Source: Larix kaempferi
Lineage: Eukaryota; Streptophyta; Pinopsida; Pinales; Pinaceae
DNA length: 64,000 bases
NCBI GenBank assembly: GCA_027924585.1
Contig: BSBM01000608.1
Location: 9,382,501 to 9,446,500, forward strand
Direction of reading: 5' to 3'
How positions within the stretch are numbered: the stretch's first letter is position 1; every line of letters starts with the position of its first letter. Position numbers and translations under genes: made by a program. Shown piece after piece: positions 1 to 12,889 of the stretch. The notes under the pieces were generated by a model. The model was given only the letters and a program-made list of their open reading frames with translations, did not search any database and was not told where the DNA came from.

Positions 1-1738
1 CTAACTGAGGGTGTGCAAGCTTGATTGTACAGTTTAACTAACCAGTAAAATGATCATATATAGAGCATACAAAAACCTTTTTGATTGAAATAAAAAGTGT
101 TTCCTACATTAAATGAAATTCCCAATTAAATTAAACATATATAATCACCCAAAAACACTCATAATTAGTCGAAATAGAAGATGAATTTCGACCCCCTTAA
201 CACCAGTGCACGATTAAGAACACCCACAACTGTAAAACTCCCAAACCAACTCCAAATGCTTCCAAAAAACATGAATCAATCCAAATGGATTACTAGTAGA
301 CACCATGGAATCATATGAAAGTTTTTCGTCAGAAAATTAAGTTTACACAACCACAGTTTAACATGTCTACTCATAGATAACCATTTACTCATAGTTTAAC
401 TAGTGCTTGCTTATTGGACAACATATGAGGAAAAACACTATGATTTTTTATGAAAGGGAATTTATCATAGAGTACTTATATGGATTCTAAAGAAACTTGA
501 AATACTTGAATAGATATTCTATAGAATGGACAAAAATGGCTGCTAGAGAACCATAGAGAAAAGAGAGGGGGGAATGTTGCTCCAATGAGAGATATGCTAC
601 ACTGTTGCGCCCTCCACAAGCAAGATTTCTACCCCAACTCATAGATATGAATTCTGCAGTGAACCCTCCATAAAATATGAGTGATAATCATCCATGAAAG
701 CATCCCTCATGAGATTTGGACAGCCACAGGTGTGCCCTCCACAAGTAGTAACCACGCAACACAACACCCTGGAAAACACCAACAATTCACACTACTACAG
801 ACTGGAACTCAACACCAACCAGAGATCAAACCATCTATTGAACATGGACATAAAATTATGAAATAAGGTCTATAGATAAATATGAAGGTGAATTATCCTC
901 TCAATAATCAACTATAATGAATCCCACTGAAGAGATCTGGATGATCTCCTCCTCTCTACTAGCTAGGGTGGAATATTTCACCACTGAAACCAATTACAAT
1001 TGCAAGGGAACATATCCCAAGCTAGCAAGGGGCTCATTTCCCAAGCTCGTAAAGCCACAAGATCTCCTATTCAAAAATCAAAATGTCCAAAATCCCTTAC
1101 CCAAGAGGCATGCATCCTTTTTATAAACTCCATTGAGCCCTTTCCTCCTCATTCTAGAATTCTCTCACAAAATATTAATAAATGTTATTTTCATGAGAGA
1201 ATGGTACCTTGGAAATCATTTACTTCCTCTCTAATGTTATTTTACCAAATAATACCTTCATCTTCCTAAGGAATTCGAATTAGAAAGGCTTAGCTTGATT
1301 TTGTGGGAGTTACACTATCATGCGGGCCCACTGTATCCTTTGTCCCCCTCCTTGGATAAATTTAGGACTTGCAACATGTCATAGGCTGTCATAGAGTGCC
1401 ATAGGTTCCCTTTGGGAGTCTCACTTCTACAAGTGCACCCTTCCTTTACTATTCTTATCCTGAGGAGTGACAACCTCATAAGATGTCGTCCTAATGAGAT
1501 TACTCACACCATGGATTAGGGTTACAACTCATGTGGGAACCAATTCACCCTCCTATGCACCCTACTTGTCCATTTTTGTCTAATGTTGCATTAATCACAA
1601 ATATTAGACCTTATACATTACAAATTTATGGCCTGCATCACCACCTTAAAATTTCTCATAAAATTTTCCAAGTGACTATGGCCATTGCATCCCCTAGTTT
1701 AATGGAGTGGTCCATAGTAAAAATTTGGGGACATGACA
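1..1738 (-). repeat. 3' LTR of Gypsy-like element 1 (cut by window edge)
   Basis: Window base 1 aligns with base 5311, and the two stretches stay similar for about 1.73 kb, ending together at the motif gacatgaca (1738 and 7041). On the minus strand this end reads TGTCATGTCC, a normal LTR 5' end beginning TG. The partner copy runs about 440 bp further left, so this copy is missing that much beyond the window edge. There are many small differences and indels between the copies, so the insertion is not recent. Confidence 0.8.
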
Positions 1739-4700
1739 ATCTTGCCCACCCAAGATTGCTTGTCCTCAAGCAATTTAAATCTAGTGTGGTGGTGCCTATT
1801 CTCCTTCCCCAACTTATGCACAATAATTTTTTTTCTTCCTCCCTTAGTGATGGTTGTTTATAAGGCTACAATTTCAAATGGATCAAGTCATAAACTCTAT
1901 ATCCCATGAACTGAACCACACTAAGGCTGAAAATGATATCATGGTTCCAACCCAATTGAAAGGAGGTTAAGTATACTATGCTCAGTGTATGGTCTTGTAA
2001 GGTACTGGCATAGGAATCCTTCTTACCACTTCCAATAATAAGAGTAACTCTACACTGTAACCACTCACACAACTCCCCAATAGTTTGTTCCACTAAGAAT
2101 CTCATCATATGAAATCCAAAACTGACTCTGGCCTCCAGGTTTGTTATTGAAAATATGTCTAGTACTATAAATCCAAGATCCCCAGATAATCTTATAAAGG
2201 GACCACCATGTTACTATTGCACCACTCTGATCATAACCATCCCACTATCATACTTTGTCTCCTGGATATCCAAACTAAAAAATCTGTAAAAACTAAATCT
2301 ACCACCATGGATAGTGGCCTACATATGAACCCAAGTGTGGTCTACAATCCTATTACAATACTTGACCCTGAATATTGACAAAGGAAGGATGTCCTGATCA
2401 CTGGTCATGAATATGGGTTGCTCATGAACTCTAATCATCCCCTCAAGAGATAGCTCCATCTTTCCTACTATCCTATCATCAACCCAGCTGAAACAGCTAA
2501 GTCCAAAAATGATCCTAGGGTCCCAAATGAACCTGATAAATGTAGAGTGCCCACTCTATCCTCCTCTGCATTTCATAGTATCAACACAAAGAGCCTCCTA
2601 TGGTCTCCCAAGCCACCATGTAGGAAAACACTATATACATTTCTCATAAAGACTCCCACTTAGGAAATTAATCCACTTCTCTACATGGATAGGCTCCTAA
2701 AAGAGATGGTTGGATCTACCTCAAGTTCCAGCTTCTAAACTACCGAACCAAGTAATTCCAGGATCCCACTATCTATGATGCACCACTCCATCATCATTGT
2801 CATCCAAAGCACTCCATCACTCTGAATTAGGATGCCAGGATCCCCCCACCAAATTGGAAGTTCATCACTCCCAATGCTTATTGGAACCTCTATGAGCCTC
2901 GCCAATAGAACATGAGGCTCCTCTTATGCATTTTGCACATTGGTCCTATGGCTCACATAATTGTTACCTATCCCATCCAATTGTTTCAGGATAAAATATC
3001 ATGTCCTGCCATGAATAATGAAGCCATCAAAAAACAACCATAGATTCCTTTGTTGTTGCTCACAAGGCTAAAAAGGGACTGGTGTGTTTGTCAACCCAAA
3101 GGGTATGACCAAAAAACCACAATCAAATCTAGAATCATATATGTGAGTATAATGCTCCTCATGTGGAACCATCACAAGAAGTCCCTCCATCAAACCACAA
3201 GTTCCATTTACATCCCCACATGTCATGACTGTCATAGATGTCTGGGATGATGAAAAATATGCCAGCCTAAACTCCTTGCAAATTTCATTGACCAAATCCA
3301 TTGGTTGGTCCATACAGAATGTGCTCTTCTACCTTCTTCATTGATAAATCTCTTTCCCCTAAAGGTAGCTCATAATTCTTCTGATGTGAAACAAGCGCTT
3401 GGCTAACATCCTCCATGTTAACCCTATCCTCAAGCACCTACAAATCTGAGTGCTCCTTATGTGGAACCATCACAAGTGGTCCCTCCATCAACCTAATAAT
3501 GCCACCAACCTTCTCCCTGTCATGCTCAACTTCTGCATATTATTCCATTGGAAGGAATACTGATTGAAGATAGGTTCCTTTTTTATGCCTTGTTTGGGAT
3601 ACCAATAAACTTGCCTTGAATCAGTGGCTCTTTGTAACCACTCATTTCCCAGTTCTTGTGTCTCGTTCACATCTTATAATGGCTTATATAAAAATTCAGA
3701 ATTCTTGTAGCATGAATCCACAACACATTCTCCCTTGTCAACTTCCAATTCTAGAATGTCAAAATTAGAAAAATATGCAATTTCATCCTTCTCAAATGGA
3801 ATGGCTTCTATCTCATGATTCTATGAGGAAATAGGATTACGGGAAAAATCATAATTTCATTCATGCCTTTGTTTTATGTTTCCATCCTTTGTATAGTGTA
3901 CATTAGCTTCATGGTGAAGCTCTAATGGGGAATGGAAGGCTGATTTGTGTTCTTCCTCTAAATCTTATCCAAGAGATGTTTCTACACTACCATCCTCATC
4001 AGAACCACTAGATTCACCAGATGATACCATGCCAACTCTTGCAGGTGGAAAATCACTATGATCCCAAACCTTTTTATCCAAGGAACCTATTCCTTCATCA
4101 ATCCATTTAATAGTGACCTCTAATTCAACCATATCAAGGCTTGATTACCCTTTAGTGCATTCTCTTCCATCAAATACCGCAGTGTCAATAGCTTCTTGAA
4201 CTTTTGCTAGGCCTTCTCATATGCACCATTCCTCTAAATGACTGGATGTAGGCTTGGTTTCTTTTCCTTCATGCTCATATCCTACATATATTTGTCCCAT
4301 TTTTCATCCATATTGAAGTGAATTGCGCTCCTCATGGAGTGATTATTCTTGTAGCTCACCACCTGTAGGACTAGGTGTCTCACTATTTTGACAAGAGGAA
4401 CAACATTGTTCTTCCCTCAATGGACTGTAGTTATCCTCATTTTTAGATGAAGGATGAACAATGACCATGGATTCACTTCTTCCTAAGCCAATCTTATCTG
4501 AGGAACCCTTGTATTCTCTCTTTGTGAAGGTTCCAAACATCCTCGCCATCATTCTTGATGCAGAGCATTCTGGTATTAAGGCTTCACACTGTCGCAAGTT
4601 ATGCTCTATCTCTTGATATGCCGATCATATTTCTTTTATATATTCTCATGGTCCTTCCTTGACTTCTCCCATTCAAACTCCTCCTCCTCTATGGCCTAGG

Positions 4701-4868
4701 AAAGAAAGAAGGTGGGTAACATTCTTCCTCTACAAGTCTATCCATTGAATAAAAATTCCTCTTCACCTATTGCACTTCTTCTTCTAAAGGTTATGTTCTG
4801 CAAATTTTCCTCAATGTTCCTCTTTAGTTCCCACAGCTGTTGAGGAACATGCTATGATACCACTTTAA
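1739..4868 (-). pseudogene. decayed internal region of Gypsy-like element 1
   Basis: This lies between the two LTR copies. On the minus strand it has a primer site at its right end and a purine-rich stretch (cttgggtgggcaag) beside the 3' LTR at its left end. The only coding trace I recognise is at 3068-3313 (minus), where FGLTNTPVPF recalls the reverse-transcriptase motif FGLTNAPATF. An open frame at 4343-4597 (minus) is unrecognised. Stops and frameshifts are everywhere, so the element cannot encode a polyprotein. The Gypsy assignment rests on that one motif. Confidence 0.55.
4851..4862 (-). other. primer binding site, initiator tRNA-Met type
   Basis: On the minus strand this reads TGGTATCATAGC, one base different from the usual plant PBS TGGTATCAGAGC. 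It lies six bases downstream of a stretch ending TACA, which sets the inner end of the 5' LTR near 4869. Confidence 0.65.
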
Positions 4869-7041
4869 TGTACCCAATTTAGATACTAGGCACATTAACT
4901 CCAAATTTTCAACAAAGGTTCAATTGACTCTCAAGTTTCTTCAACAACAGTGGCTTTTATATGATTACTGCCATATGACTAACATGGTGCAGCCCAAAAA
5001 GTATACTTTCAAACTACTATAATATGTTCAATAAGATATTATATAGATCAAATACCTTTGTAATATCCTCGATCCAAAAAAAGAGAAATTAACTCCAACA
5101 CAGGCCCATAGAGCCACTAGATTTAAAAGTAGGGACATTAGTTCAAGGTTGAGCCCAGAAAACACTAGGTTTCCAACTTTTTCCAAAAAGATCCTAAATC
5201 ACTTGAATTTCTCCCAAGTAGAATCAAATCAACCAAAATACACCCTAACTCAACTAAATGACTCACAAACAGAATATTTGTACACTCAAACTTAGACTAC
5301 ACAGACATTTCTAACTAATGGTGCGCAAGCTTGATTGTACAGTTTAACCGACCGGTAAAATGATCATATCTTTGGCATATGGAAATGACCTTTATAGGTG
5401 AAATAAAAAGTGTTTCCTACTGGAAAAAACACTCCCAATGCAATGGAATAGGTCTCACCACCCATAAACACTCAGAATTAGTCGAATTAGAAGATGAATT
5501 TCGACCCCCTTAACATTGGTGCAAGATTGAGAAAACCCACAAATGTAGAACTCCCAAACCAACTCCAAATGCTTCCAAACACACATTAATCAATCCAAAT
5601 GGATTACTAATGGACACCATGGGCTCATATGAAAGTTTCACACCAGAAAATTAAGTTTACACAACCACATTTTAACAGATCTACTCATAGTTTAACTAGT
5701 GCTTGCGTATTGGACAACATATGAGGAAAAACACTATGATTTTTTTATGAAAGGGACATTATCAGAGAGTACATATGGATTCTACAAAATATCTAAATAC
5801 ATGAATATATATTCTACATAATGGAGAGAAATGGCTGCTAGAGAACCACAGCTAAAAGAGAGGGGGAGAATGTTGCTCCAATGAGAAATATGGTTCACTG
5901 TTGCACCCTCCACAAGCAAGATTTTGACTCCAACTCATATATATGACTTCTACAATACGTCCTCCATCAAATATGAGTGATAATTATCCATTCAAATATC
6001 CCTCATGATATTTAGGCAGCCACAGGTGTTCCCTCCTCAAGCAGAAACCACACAACACAATACCTCGGAAAACACCAACAATTCACACTACTACAAACTA
6101 AAACTCAAAAGCACCAACCAGACATCGAACCAGCTATTGAACATGGAAATAAAATTATGCAATAATCTCTAAAGATAAATATGAAGGTGGCTTATCCTCT
6201 CAATAATTAGTTGCAATGAAGCTCAGTGAATATATCTGGATGATCTCCTCCTTTCTACTAGCTAGGGTGGAATCTTTCACCACCGAAACCAGTTTACAAT
6301 TGCAAGGGGAACATCTCCCAAGATAGAAAGGGGATCATATCCCAAGCTAAAAAATACACAAGGTCTCTCCTATTCAAAAATAAAAATGTCCAAAATACCT
6401 TCCCCAAGAGGCCTACATCCTTTTTATAGACTCCATTGAGCCCTTTCTCCCTCATTCTAGAATTATCTCACAAAATATTAATAAATTTTATTTTCATGAG
6501 AGAATGATATGTTGGAACTCATTTACTTCCTCTCTAATTTTATTTTACCAAATAATACCTTCATCTTCCATATGAATTCGAATTAGAGATGCTTAGCTTG
6601 TTTGGGGGAGTTACACTATCATATTGTGGGCCCACTCTATCCTCTAGCACCCTCCTTGAATAAATTTAGGACCTACAACATGTCATAGGTTGTCATAGAG
6701 TTTCACATATTCCCTTTGGAAGTTACACTTCCACAAGTGTACCCTTCCTTTACTATTCTTAGCCCGAAGAGTTACAACTTCATAAGATGCCTTCTTAATG
6801 AGATTCCTTACACCATGGATGAGAGTTACAACTCATGTGGGGCCCAATTCCCCCTCATATGCACCCTCCTTGTCCATTTTTGTCTAATGTTGCATTAATC
6901 ACAAATATTGGACCTCATACATTACAAATTTATGGCCTGCATCACCACCTTAATAATTTCTCAAAAAATTTGACAAGTGACTGGCTATTGCTTCCCCTAG
7001 TCTAATGGAGTGGTCCATAGTAAAAAGTTGTGGACATGACA
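4869..7041 (-). repeat. 5' LTR of Gypsy-like element 1
   Basis: On the minus strand it starts TGTCATGTCCAC at 7041 and ends TACA at about 4869, next to the primer site, giving about 2,173 bp. Bases 5311-7041 match 1-1738. The boundary at 7041 falls inside the integrase reading frame of element 2, which shows that element 1 inserted there. Confidence 0.7.
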
Positions 7042-7440
7042 TCACTTCTCATTTCCATTATGGAATTGGAAAAGGCTGCAATAAACCTATTGAGTGTTGA
7101 TGTTCATCCTTTACATTCTATCATTTTAGACATTTGGTAACATATTCAACAACATATTTTTTCATTGCAAACCAAAAATATTGTTTCCTTGTTGTAGCAA
7201 TTTTTTTCTAGTATTATGGCTGGAAAGAATATAGCATTTTATGGATTTCATCCATAATAATTCTTCTCAAATCTAAAGAATTGGGAATATACATTCTATT
7301 CATATAGGTAAGAAGTCCAACATCCTCCAAATGATAAACTTTATACCTCCTTTCCAAATTATGTTGATGTAATTTATCCATTACTTTCACCTAGTATTCA
7401 TCTTCAATAAGGGAATTAACAATCATTTGTATTAAATCTA
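7042..7440 (-). pseudogene. Gypsy element 2: integrase N-terminal zinc domain and start of core
   Basis: Read on the minus strand, the frame shows a decayed H-H-C-C zinc domain (DEIHK...YFWFAMKKYVVEYVTKC), then VKDEHQHSIGLLQPF and the WKWE motif that opens the Gypsy integrase core. The frame stops at 7042, exactly at the LTR boundary of element 1. The rest of the core should lie beyond the left edge of the window. Internal stops (one replacing a residue before the KK of the zinc domain) show it is not functional. Confidence 0.65.
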
Positions 7441-8043
7441 TTTGGCAGTTACTAATGGTTGCCACATTTATTTTTCTACTGATTGCATGAACCACTTTAT
7501 TTTCTTTCCCTTTTATGTGCTTGATTTCAAAATAAAATTCACATAAAAATTCCAGATATTTAACTTGTCATTCATTTAATGTTGGCTAGTCAAACAACAT
7601 TTCAAACCAGAGTAGATAGTTCTAAGCTTGAATTTCCTACCCATCAAATAGTACCTCCACATTTTCAATGCATGCACTATGGAAGCAAGCCCTGAATCAT
7701 GGGTAACATAATTATTTTCATTTTCTTTCAACTTTGTTTACTCATAACATACCACTTGATTGTCTTTCATGAGGACTCCTCTATTTCCTTGTTTGAATGC
7801 ATCAATAAACACCACAAAATCATTTTCTAGATTTGCAATTTTCAAAATTGGAGCACTAGTAAGAAGATTCCTCAACAACTGGAAGATTTCCTCAAACTCT
7901 TGTGCCCACTCAAATTGTATTCCCTTATTTTGCAAAAACGTAATGGGGTGTGCAACCTTGGAGAATCCTTCAATGAACCTCCTATAATAACTAGCAAACC
8001 CATAAAAGATATCGCAACTATCACATTCCTTGGAGTTGGCCAA
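7441..8043 (-). pseudogene. Gypsy element 2: RT connection and RNase H region
   Basis: The minus frame 8043-7738 shows the RT C-terminal connection (FYGFASYYRRFIEGFSK, then FEWAQEFEEIF), followed by the RNase H start FVVFIDAF. After a stop near 7738 the frame continues with ENNYVTHD, a degraded LASIVHALKMWRYYLMG block and KGKENKVVHAISRK, which are standard Gypsy RNase H motifs (KGKENKVADALSR). Domain order matches the Ty3/Gypsy pattern. Several stops make it a relic. Confidence 0.75.
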
Positions 8044-8864
8044 TTCATAACGGCCTCAATATTTTTTTGGATCCTACATAGATATTCCTTCTTTTCAAAT
8101 AATGTGACCCAAATAATAAATATACTTTTGATAATAAAAAAATGACATTTTCTTAGCTTTGCAAACAACTTATGCTCTTTTAACACTTGCAAAACCATTC
8201 TAAAATGTTCCTCACACTCCTATTCATTCTTGGAATAAATAAGAATGTCATCAAGAAAAACTATCATAAAATTATCCAAGTACTTGTTGAAAACACTATT
8301 CATGAGACACAAGGATGTAGTTGGTGCATTATTGAGACCGAATGGCACCACCACAAATACATAATGTCCATACCTCATTCTAAAAGTAGTTTTATGGGTT
8401 TCTTCTTCCTTGATTATGACTTGATGGTAACCAAATCTCTAATCAAACTTTGAAAATACCTTTACCCCTCTCATTTGGTCAAAGAGAGCATCAATTTTAG
8501 GTAAAGGATACTTTTTTTTCACGGTAAACTTATTCAACTACCAATAATCAATCACATCCTGAGATTTCCATCTTTCTTTTTCATAAATAGCATCATTGCT
8601 CCTCATGGAAACACACTTGGACATATGTATTTATTTTCCAACAACTCTTGCAACTTGTGCATCTTCTAGCACAAGACCAATTGTGAAATCAATAACCCTC
8701 TTAGGAAGAAGTCTTGGCACTTCATCAGGGAACACATCACCTAATTCTTGCAAGACTTGATAGTCCTCCAACTTAGGACTCTTCATTTTCCAACTCTTCC
8801 TATTAAACGTGTTGCATAAAATTGACAACCTTTCCTTAAACATTTCTTGAATCTTCAACTGCAA
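8044..8864 (-). pseudogene. Gypsy element 2: reverse transcriptase
   Basis: The minus strand at 8864-8631 carries VFPDEVPRLLPKR, the linker that precedes RT in plant Gypsy elements. Further down are pieces of the polymerase: KKKDGNLRM, FGLNNAP and IVFLDDILIYS (FLDD in place of the usual YLDD or YVDD), then the VLKEHKLFAKLRKCHF block. Frameshifts near 8200 and 8460-8630 split it. Confidence 0.75.
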
Positions 8865-8936
8865 AGTTGAAATATTCCTAGTAAAAAACTTCTTTGGAAT
8901 GCCATTTACTATCCTAGGGTTTTCTTCTTCATCGAT

Positions 8937-9266
8937 TCATTCAAATTTTTTTTCGTAGCAATCAAGTGTAGCGTGATGTGCTTCCAACCAATCCATTCTA
9001 ATAAGTACATCATAAGAATCAAGTGGAAAAATATTCATATTTGTCCATGTGAAGAGTCCATCCATCTCTAATGGATATTTCTCCACCACTTCACTAATAT
9101 TTCTCTTGGTTCCAATGTCTAGTTGGACAAACCATGATTTATTATGCTTTCTTCTCTCAAAAGCACAAATTTCAAAAAAATTAGGAATAACAAAACAATG
9201 TGTAGATCCAGGGTCAATTAAAAGAGAAATAAATTGCTTATCAATCCTACCTTTAATCTCAAGCAT
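8937..9266 (-). pseudogene. Gypsy element 2: retropepsin-like protease
   Basis: This 109-codon minus frame contains LIDPGSTHCFV, corresponding to the aspartic protease active site LIDSGATHSFI with the serine changed to proline. Downstream are YDVLIRMDWL and HHATLDCYEKKF, matching the common GMDWL and CxxK/F blocks. It lies between gag and RT, as expected. The active-site aspartate is present, but the frame is not joined to its neighbours. Confidence 0.75.
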
Positions 9267-9299
9267 AGTTGATTGATGGTCTTCTTGGCGGTCCTCTAG

Positions 9300-10459
9300 T
9301 GCAGCATAGATTCTAGGGATAGTCCTTGCTACATAGCTAACAACTTCAAAATCTTGGATGTTGTTAACATGATTAGAACTTCAATTATGTGTGGATAACT
9401 TCTAAGCAAGTGGTCCTCTCCACATGCCCAAAATTGAAGGGGCTCCCTCAACTTATCTCCAATCAATTTTGTTGTCTTAGCCTCACCATGTGATGGTTTC
9501 ATTTTCTTATTTCTAAAATGAGGAGGCTTGAATCCCTTCCTCCTTTGATCAAACTTCTCATTCTTCTTATATTTCCATACATTATGGAATTCTTGTTTGT
9601 TTTTGTTTTGATCATAACAATACTTATCCTTCCTTATAGTCTCATCTAAAGTTTGAGGTTCATAAAACTTAATTCATTCCTTGTATGACTGAGGTAATCC
9701 ACTTAGAAAATGATGAATTTTTACCATATCATCGTTGATATACTTAACATACTACAATAGCTCTAAGAATTTATTTGCATATTCATCCATGGTCATTTGC
9801 CCCAACTTTAACTCAAGGAATTCTTGTATTTCATCATCATAGTACCTATCAGAGGGATACTTTTCTTCTGAGTACTTTTTGAACTATTTCCAAACAATAT
9901 TTCTTTAATTGATCCTCGTGACTTGCCTAAGGTGATCCCACCATATTGATGCTCTTTCATTAAAATTAAATATGACCACCATTTCCTTCATGTTTCTAGA
10001 GTATTCATGGACTTGGAAATACTTCCTCATCCTAAGAAGGTAAGCCGCAACTTCTTTTCCATATTTTACTTCACCATCAAAGGTAGGGTGTTTGGCCTTA
10101 TGAAATTCTCCATGTGAATTGTCCTTGAAAGGTCTCTTACTATTATTATTGTGAGATGAATAACTTGAATTTTTGGTGGAGTCCTTAGAGGCATATTACT
10201 CACTAGCAAAAATTTATAGTGTTTACATCCCATCTCTAGAAGTTCTTCTTAAGCTATGGGACCTCTTGTGAGAATGTCTCTTGGAGCTATTCCCACTCTT
10301 ATCATCATTGTTTGAGTTATTCCCATGATGAATTCTCCTTTGTATGTCTGTCAAGCTTTGAATCATGGTTTCATTCAATTGGTTATTTTCTTCCTGAGCT
10401 CTAATCAACCTTTCATTATCTTCTCTATAGGTTTGTAACTCCACTCTTAGACTTCTCAT
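9300..10459 (-). pseudogene. Gypsy element 2: gag remnant
   Basis: The minus frame 10459-10223 begins MRSLRVELQTYREDNERL. It has a charged helical stretch followed by a Ser/His/Arg-rich stretch (SKRHSHKRSHSLRR), as often seen at a gag N-terminus. Between 9300 and 10200 the minus strand continues with broken gag-like sequence upstream of the protease. I could not confirm a CCHC knuckle. The start is taken as the first ATG of the open frame and is uncertain. Confidence 0.5.
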
Positions 10460-11001
10460 GGTCTCTACAATATATGAAGGAGTTACCTAGTTTCTATGAC
10501 CATTATATTATGACTTTGCATTTTTAGCATGTATATTTTCTCCCATAGAACTTGTTTCAACTTCATGAGGATCATGTGCATCATTCATGGTGATATTGTT
10601 CTTGGCCCAACCAAGACCAAAGGATTTATAATTGAGTATCTAGAATATCAACCCTTAACTATCCATGACATGGTACTATATTTGCAAAAGTGTTCATATA
10701 AATATACATGTTTGTTGCATTACATCTTTAGAAAATTATAAAATAATTTTTCATGCATTTTGGAAACTACCCATATTGACATTTTTTGTCAAATCAAGGG
10801 TAAAAGCTCTTTTTCTATATGTTTTTGGGAATATCTGAAGCACTTATTTAGAATCAGATCATACACTTTTTTTTACTATGTATCAAATTTCCAGTGATTA
10901 TAATGATCAGTTCTAATCAAAGAGCTAAAAGTTTCATCCCTTCGGAATTACCAAATTTGCCCAATTCTACACTTTTCTTGCAAGTGCATTTAGTCTTAGA
11001 G
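10460..11001 (-). other. leader of Gypsy element 2, no gene
   Basis: This AT-rich stretch upstream of the gag-like frame has no supported ORF. It is interrupted at 11001 by element 3 and may resume at 16684, because the 5-bp flanks tagag and taaag nearly match. Confidence 0.4.
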
Positions 11002-11557
11002 TGATCCGATCGGGGCCAGGAAGCACGAGGGGGACAACAGTTCAACTGAATGAGTCGGCTCTGTTATGGCAGAAGCTTAAGAAATAAAATAAGCAAAGCA
11101 GGATTTACACTACGCAAATAAACACAAACACACATTGACAATATGCAGGAATGCAAACTGATCTTCTCTATTACTAGAAATTAGATATGTAAGATGTATA
11201 TTACAATAGTTTACATGCTTATATAGAGAATTTTGAGACGCTTCGGTGCCTTCTCGCTACGTTCAGTTACAAAAGAAGTTAGAACGGTTTGGCAGTTCAA
11301 CCGTTACAGTCGAGTGGAAGACAAAGAGACATTCTGTCGAAGTTCGACAATCGCAAGTCGCAAGTTGATGTTGCATAAGTCACCGGTTTACACTACATGT
11401 CGACGTCGCGAAACTATTTTGAGGTCATTGAACTTCTCGAAGGTGTAGAGTTGTTGAAGCCATGTCGAATTCAAACCTTGTCGAATTTGTGTCGACGTCG
11501 ATGACTTGTCGCAAAATTGTTAGCATTCGACAACAATGCCAACTATGATATGGATCA
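11002..11557 (-). repeat. 3' LTR of Gypsy element 3
   Basis: Direct repeat of 16128-16683 with the same length and the same TGATCC/GGATCA ends. It is rich in tcgac/gtcga motifs. The boundary is supported by the adjacent polypurine tract at about 11558-11568. Confidence 0.9.
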
Positions 11558-11679
11558 GACCTCCTTCCTTAAGAAACAATGGTTCCCACTGTTTGCTCAT
11601 GAAGGTGAGGAAACTTGTCGGTCAGTTCAGTAGTAGAGTACCATTTTCCTTGTGCTGGGATTTGTCCAGCTTTAGAAAC

Positions 11680-12243
11680 CTAAAACAAGGGAATTGTATT
11701 CGTCCTTGTATGGCGTACTCGTCGTCCCACAATAGTGTCACAAGGAAGAGGCCCTTGAACATCTGGATGGATGTCTTCAGGTTCTGTTGTCAGTAAGTCG
11801 TTCTGTTCCAACAGTGGTGCATGGTATGGTCGAAGTAGATCCACATTGAATACAAGATGTAGACCCAAGCATGCAGGAATGTCGAGCTGGAAATCGTTTT
11901 CGCCAATCTCTTGAAGAATACTGTATGGACCACATCGCAAAGGTTTCAACTTCTTGTATGGACCAGTGAAGCACTCCTTAATATGTAACTAGGCCTTATC
12001 GCCAATTTGAAATGAATGACTAATACGATGCTTATCGTGCCGAGCTTTAGCTTTCACGTTTGCTCGTTGATACATTTCATGTGCTTGTCGTTGGATGTCG
12101 TAAATATGTTTTCGAAACTTCAATGATTTCTCAAATTCTCGCTGGTTGTGGTCAGTGTCGTTCGAATGTGTCGAGGAGATGATCAAGTCAATAGGTGCTG
12201 AGGGTTGAAATCCGTAACAGATCTCAAATGGACTCTTGCTCAT
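11680..12243 (-). pseudogene. Gypsy element 3: integrase C-terminal region and tail
   Basis: The minus frame 12243-11989 holds MSKSPFEICYGFQPSAP and HDKHRISHSFQIGDKA, the standard C-terminal integrase region ending in the GD(x)V/A motif. Frame 11949-11680 holds the GPYSIL..IGENDFQLDIP and VFNVDLLRPYH motifs. After that the tail has no clear chromodomain. A stop near 11985 separates the two frames. Confidence 0.8.
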
Positions 12244-12252
12244 AGAGCCGTG

Positions 12253-12855
12253 CTAAGCATGATTGTAGTTGTGTTGTATGTATGGAAGACTGTCATCCCA
12301 TGTTCGTCGATGCTTGTGGTTGTACATGCGAAGCAGTTGCACTACCAAGCGATTCACAACTTTCGTCTGTCCGTCGCTCTGAGGATGGAAATTTGTCGAC
12401 AATGAGAGTCTTGTATCGAGATGATCCCAAAGAGTCTTCCAATATATGCTAACGAATCTGGCATCTCTGTCGGAAATGATGGTTGTCGATAAACCATAGT
12501 GTTTCCAAACATGTGTGAAGAAGAGCTGAGTGGTTTCCTGTGTTGTTGTCATCTTCTTGCATGGAATGAGAATGGACATCTTGGAAAATATGTCGATTAC
12601 TACTAATATCGCGTCATGATGATGTTTGGTAGTAGGATATCCTGTCAAGTAGTCCATAGAAGTAGATTCCCATGGTCGACTAGGAACTGGTAAAGGTGTG
12701 TACAATCCCTGTCGTCGATTAGGCGGTTTAGCAATGGCACAAACCACGCATGATCGAATGTACTTGTTGACGTCGGTTTTAAGTGTAGGCCAAAATAAAT
12801 ACTTCTGGAGAATAGTAGTAGTGCACGTCCCAAATGAGTTGTTGTCGATGCTCAC
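12253..12855 (-). pseudogene. Gypsy element 3: integrase core, catalytic Glu replaced by Lys
   Basis: Two hundred codons on the minus strand. Part of the zinc domain (YIRSCVVCAIAKPP) precedes the core. Visible catalytic positions are Asp in SMDYLTG and Asp in ISDRDARF. The block that should read DGQTE-VVNR reads DGQTKVVNR, with codon AAA in place of GAA, so the third residue of the D,D-35-E triad is lost. Its closest relative in the window is the plus-strand fragment at 41264-42646. The role would be strand transfer of retroelement cDNA, which this copy could not perform. Confidence 0.9.
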
Positions 12856-12889
12856 CTGTCAGTACACAAAGTTGTCTAAGCTTGTATAG

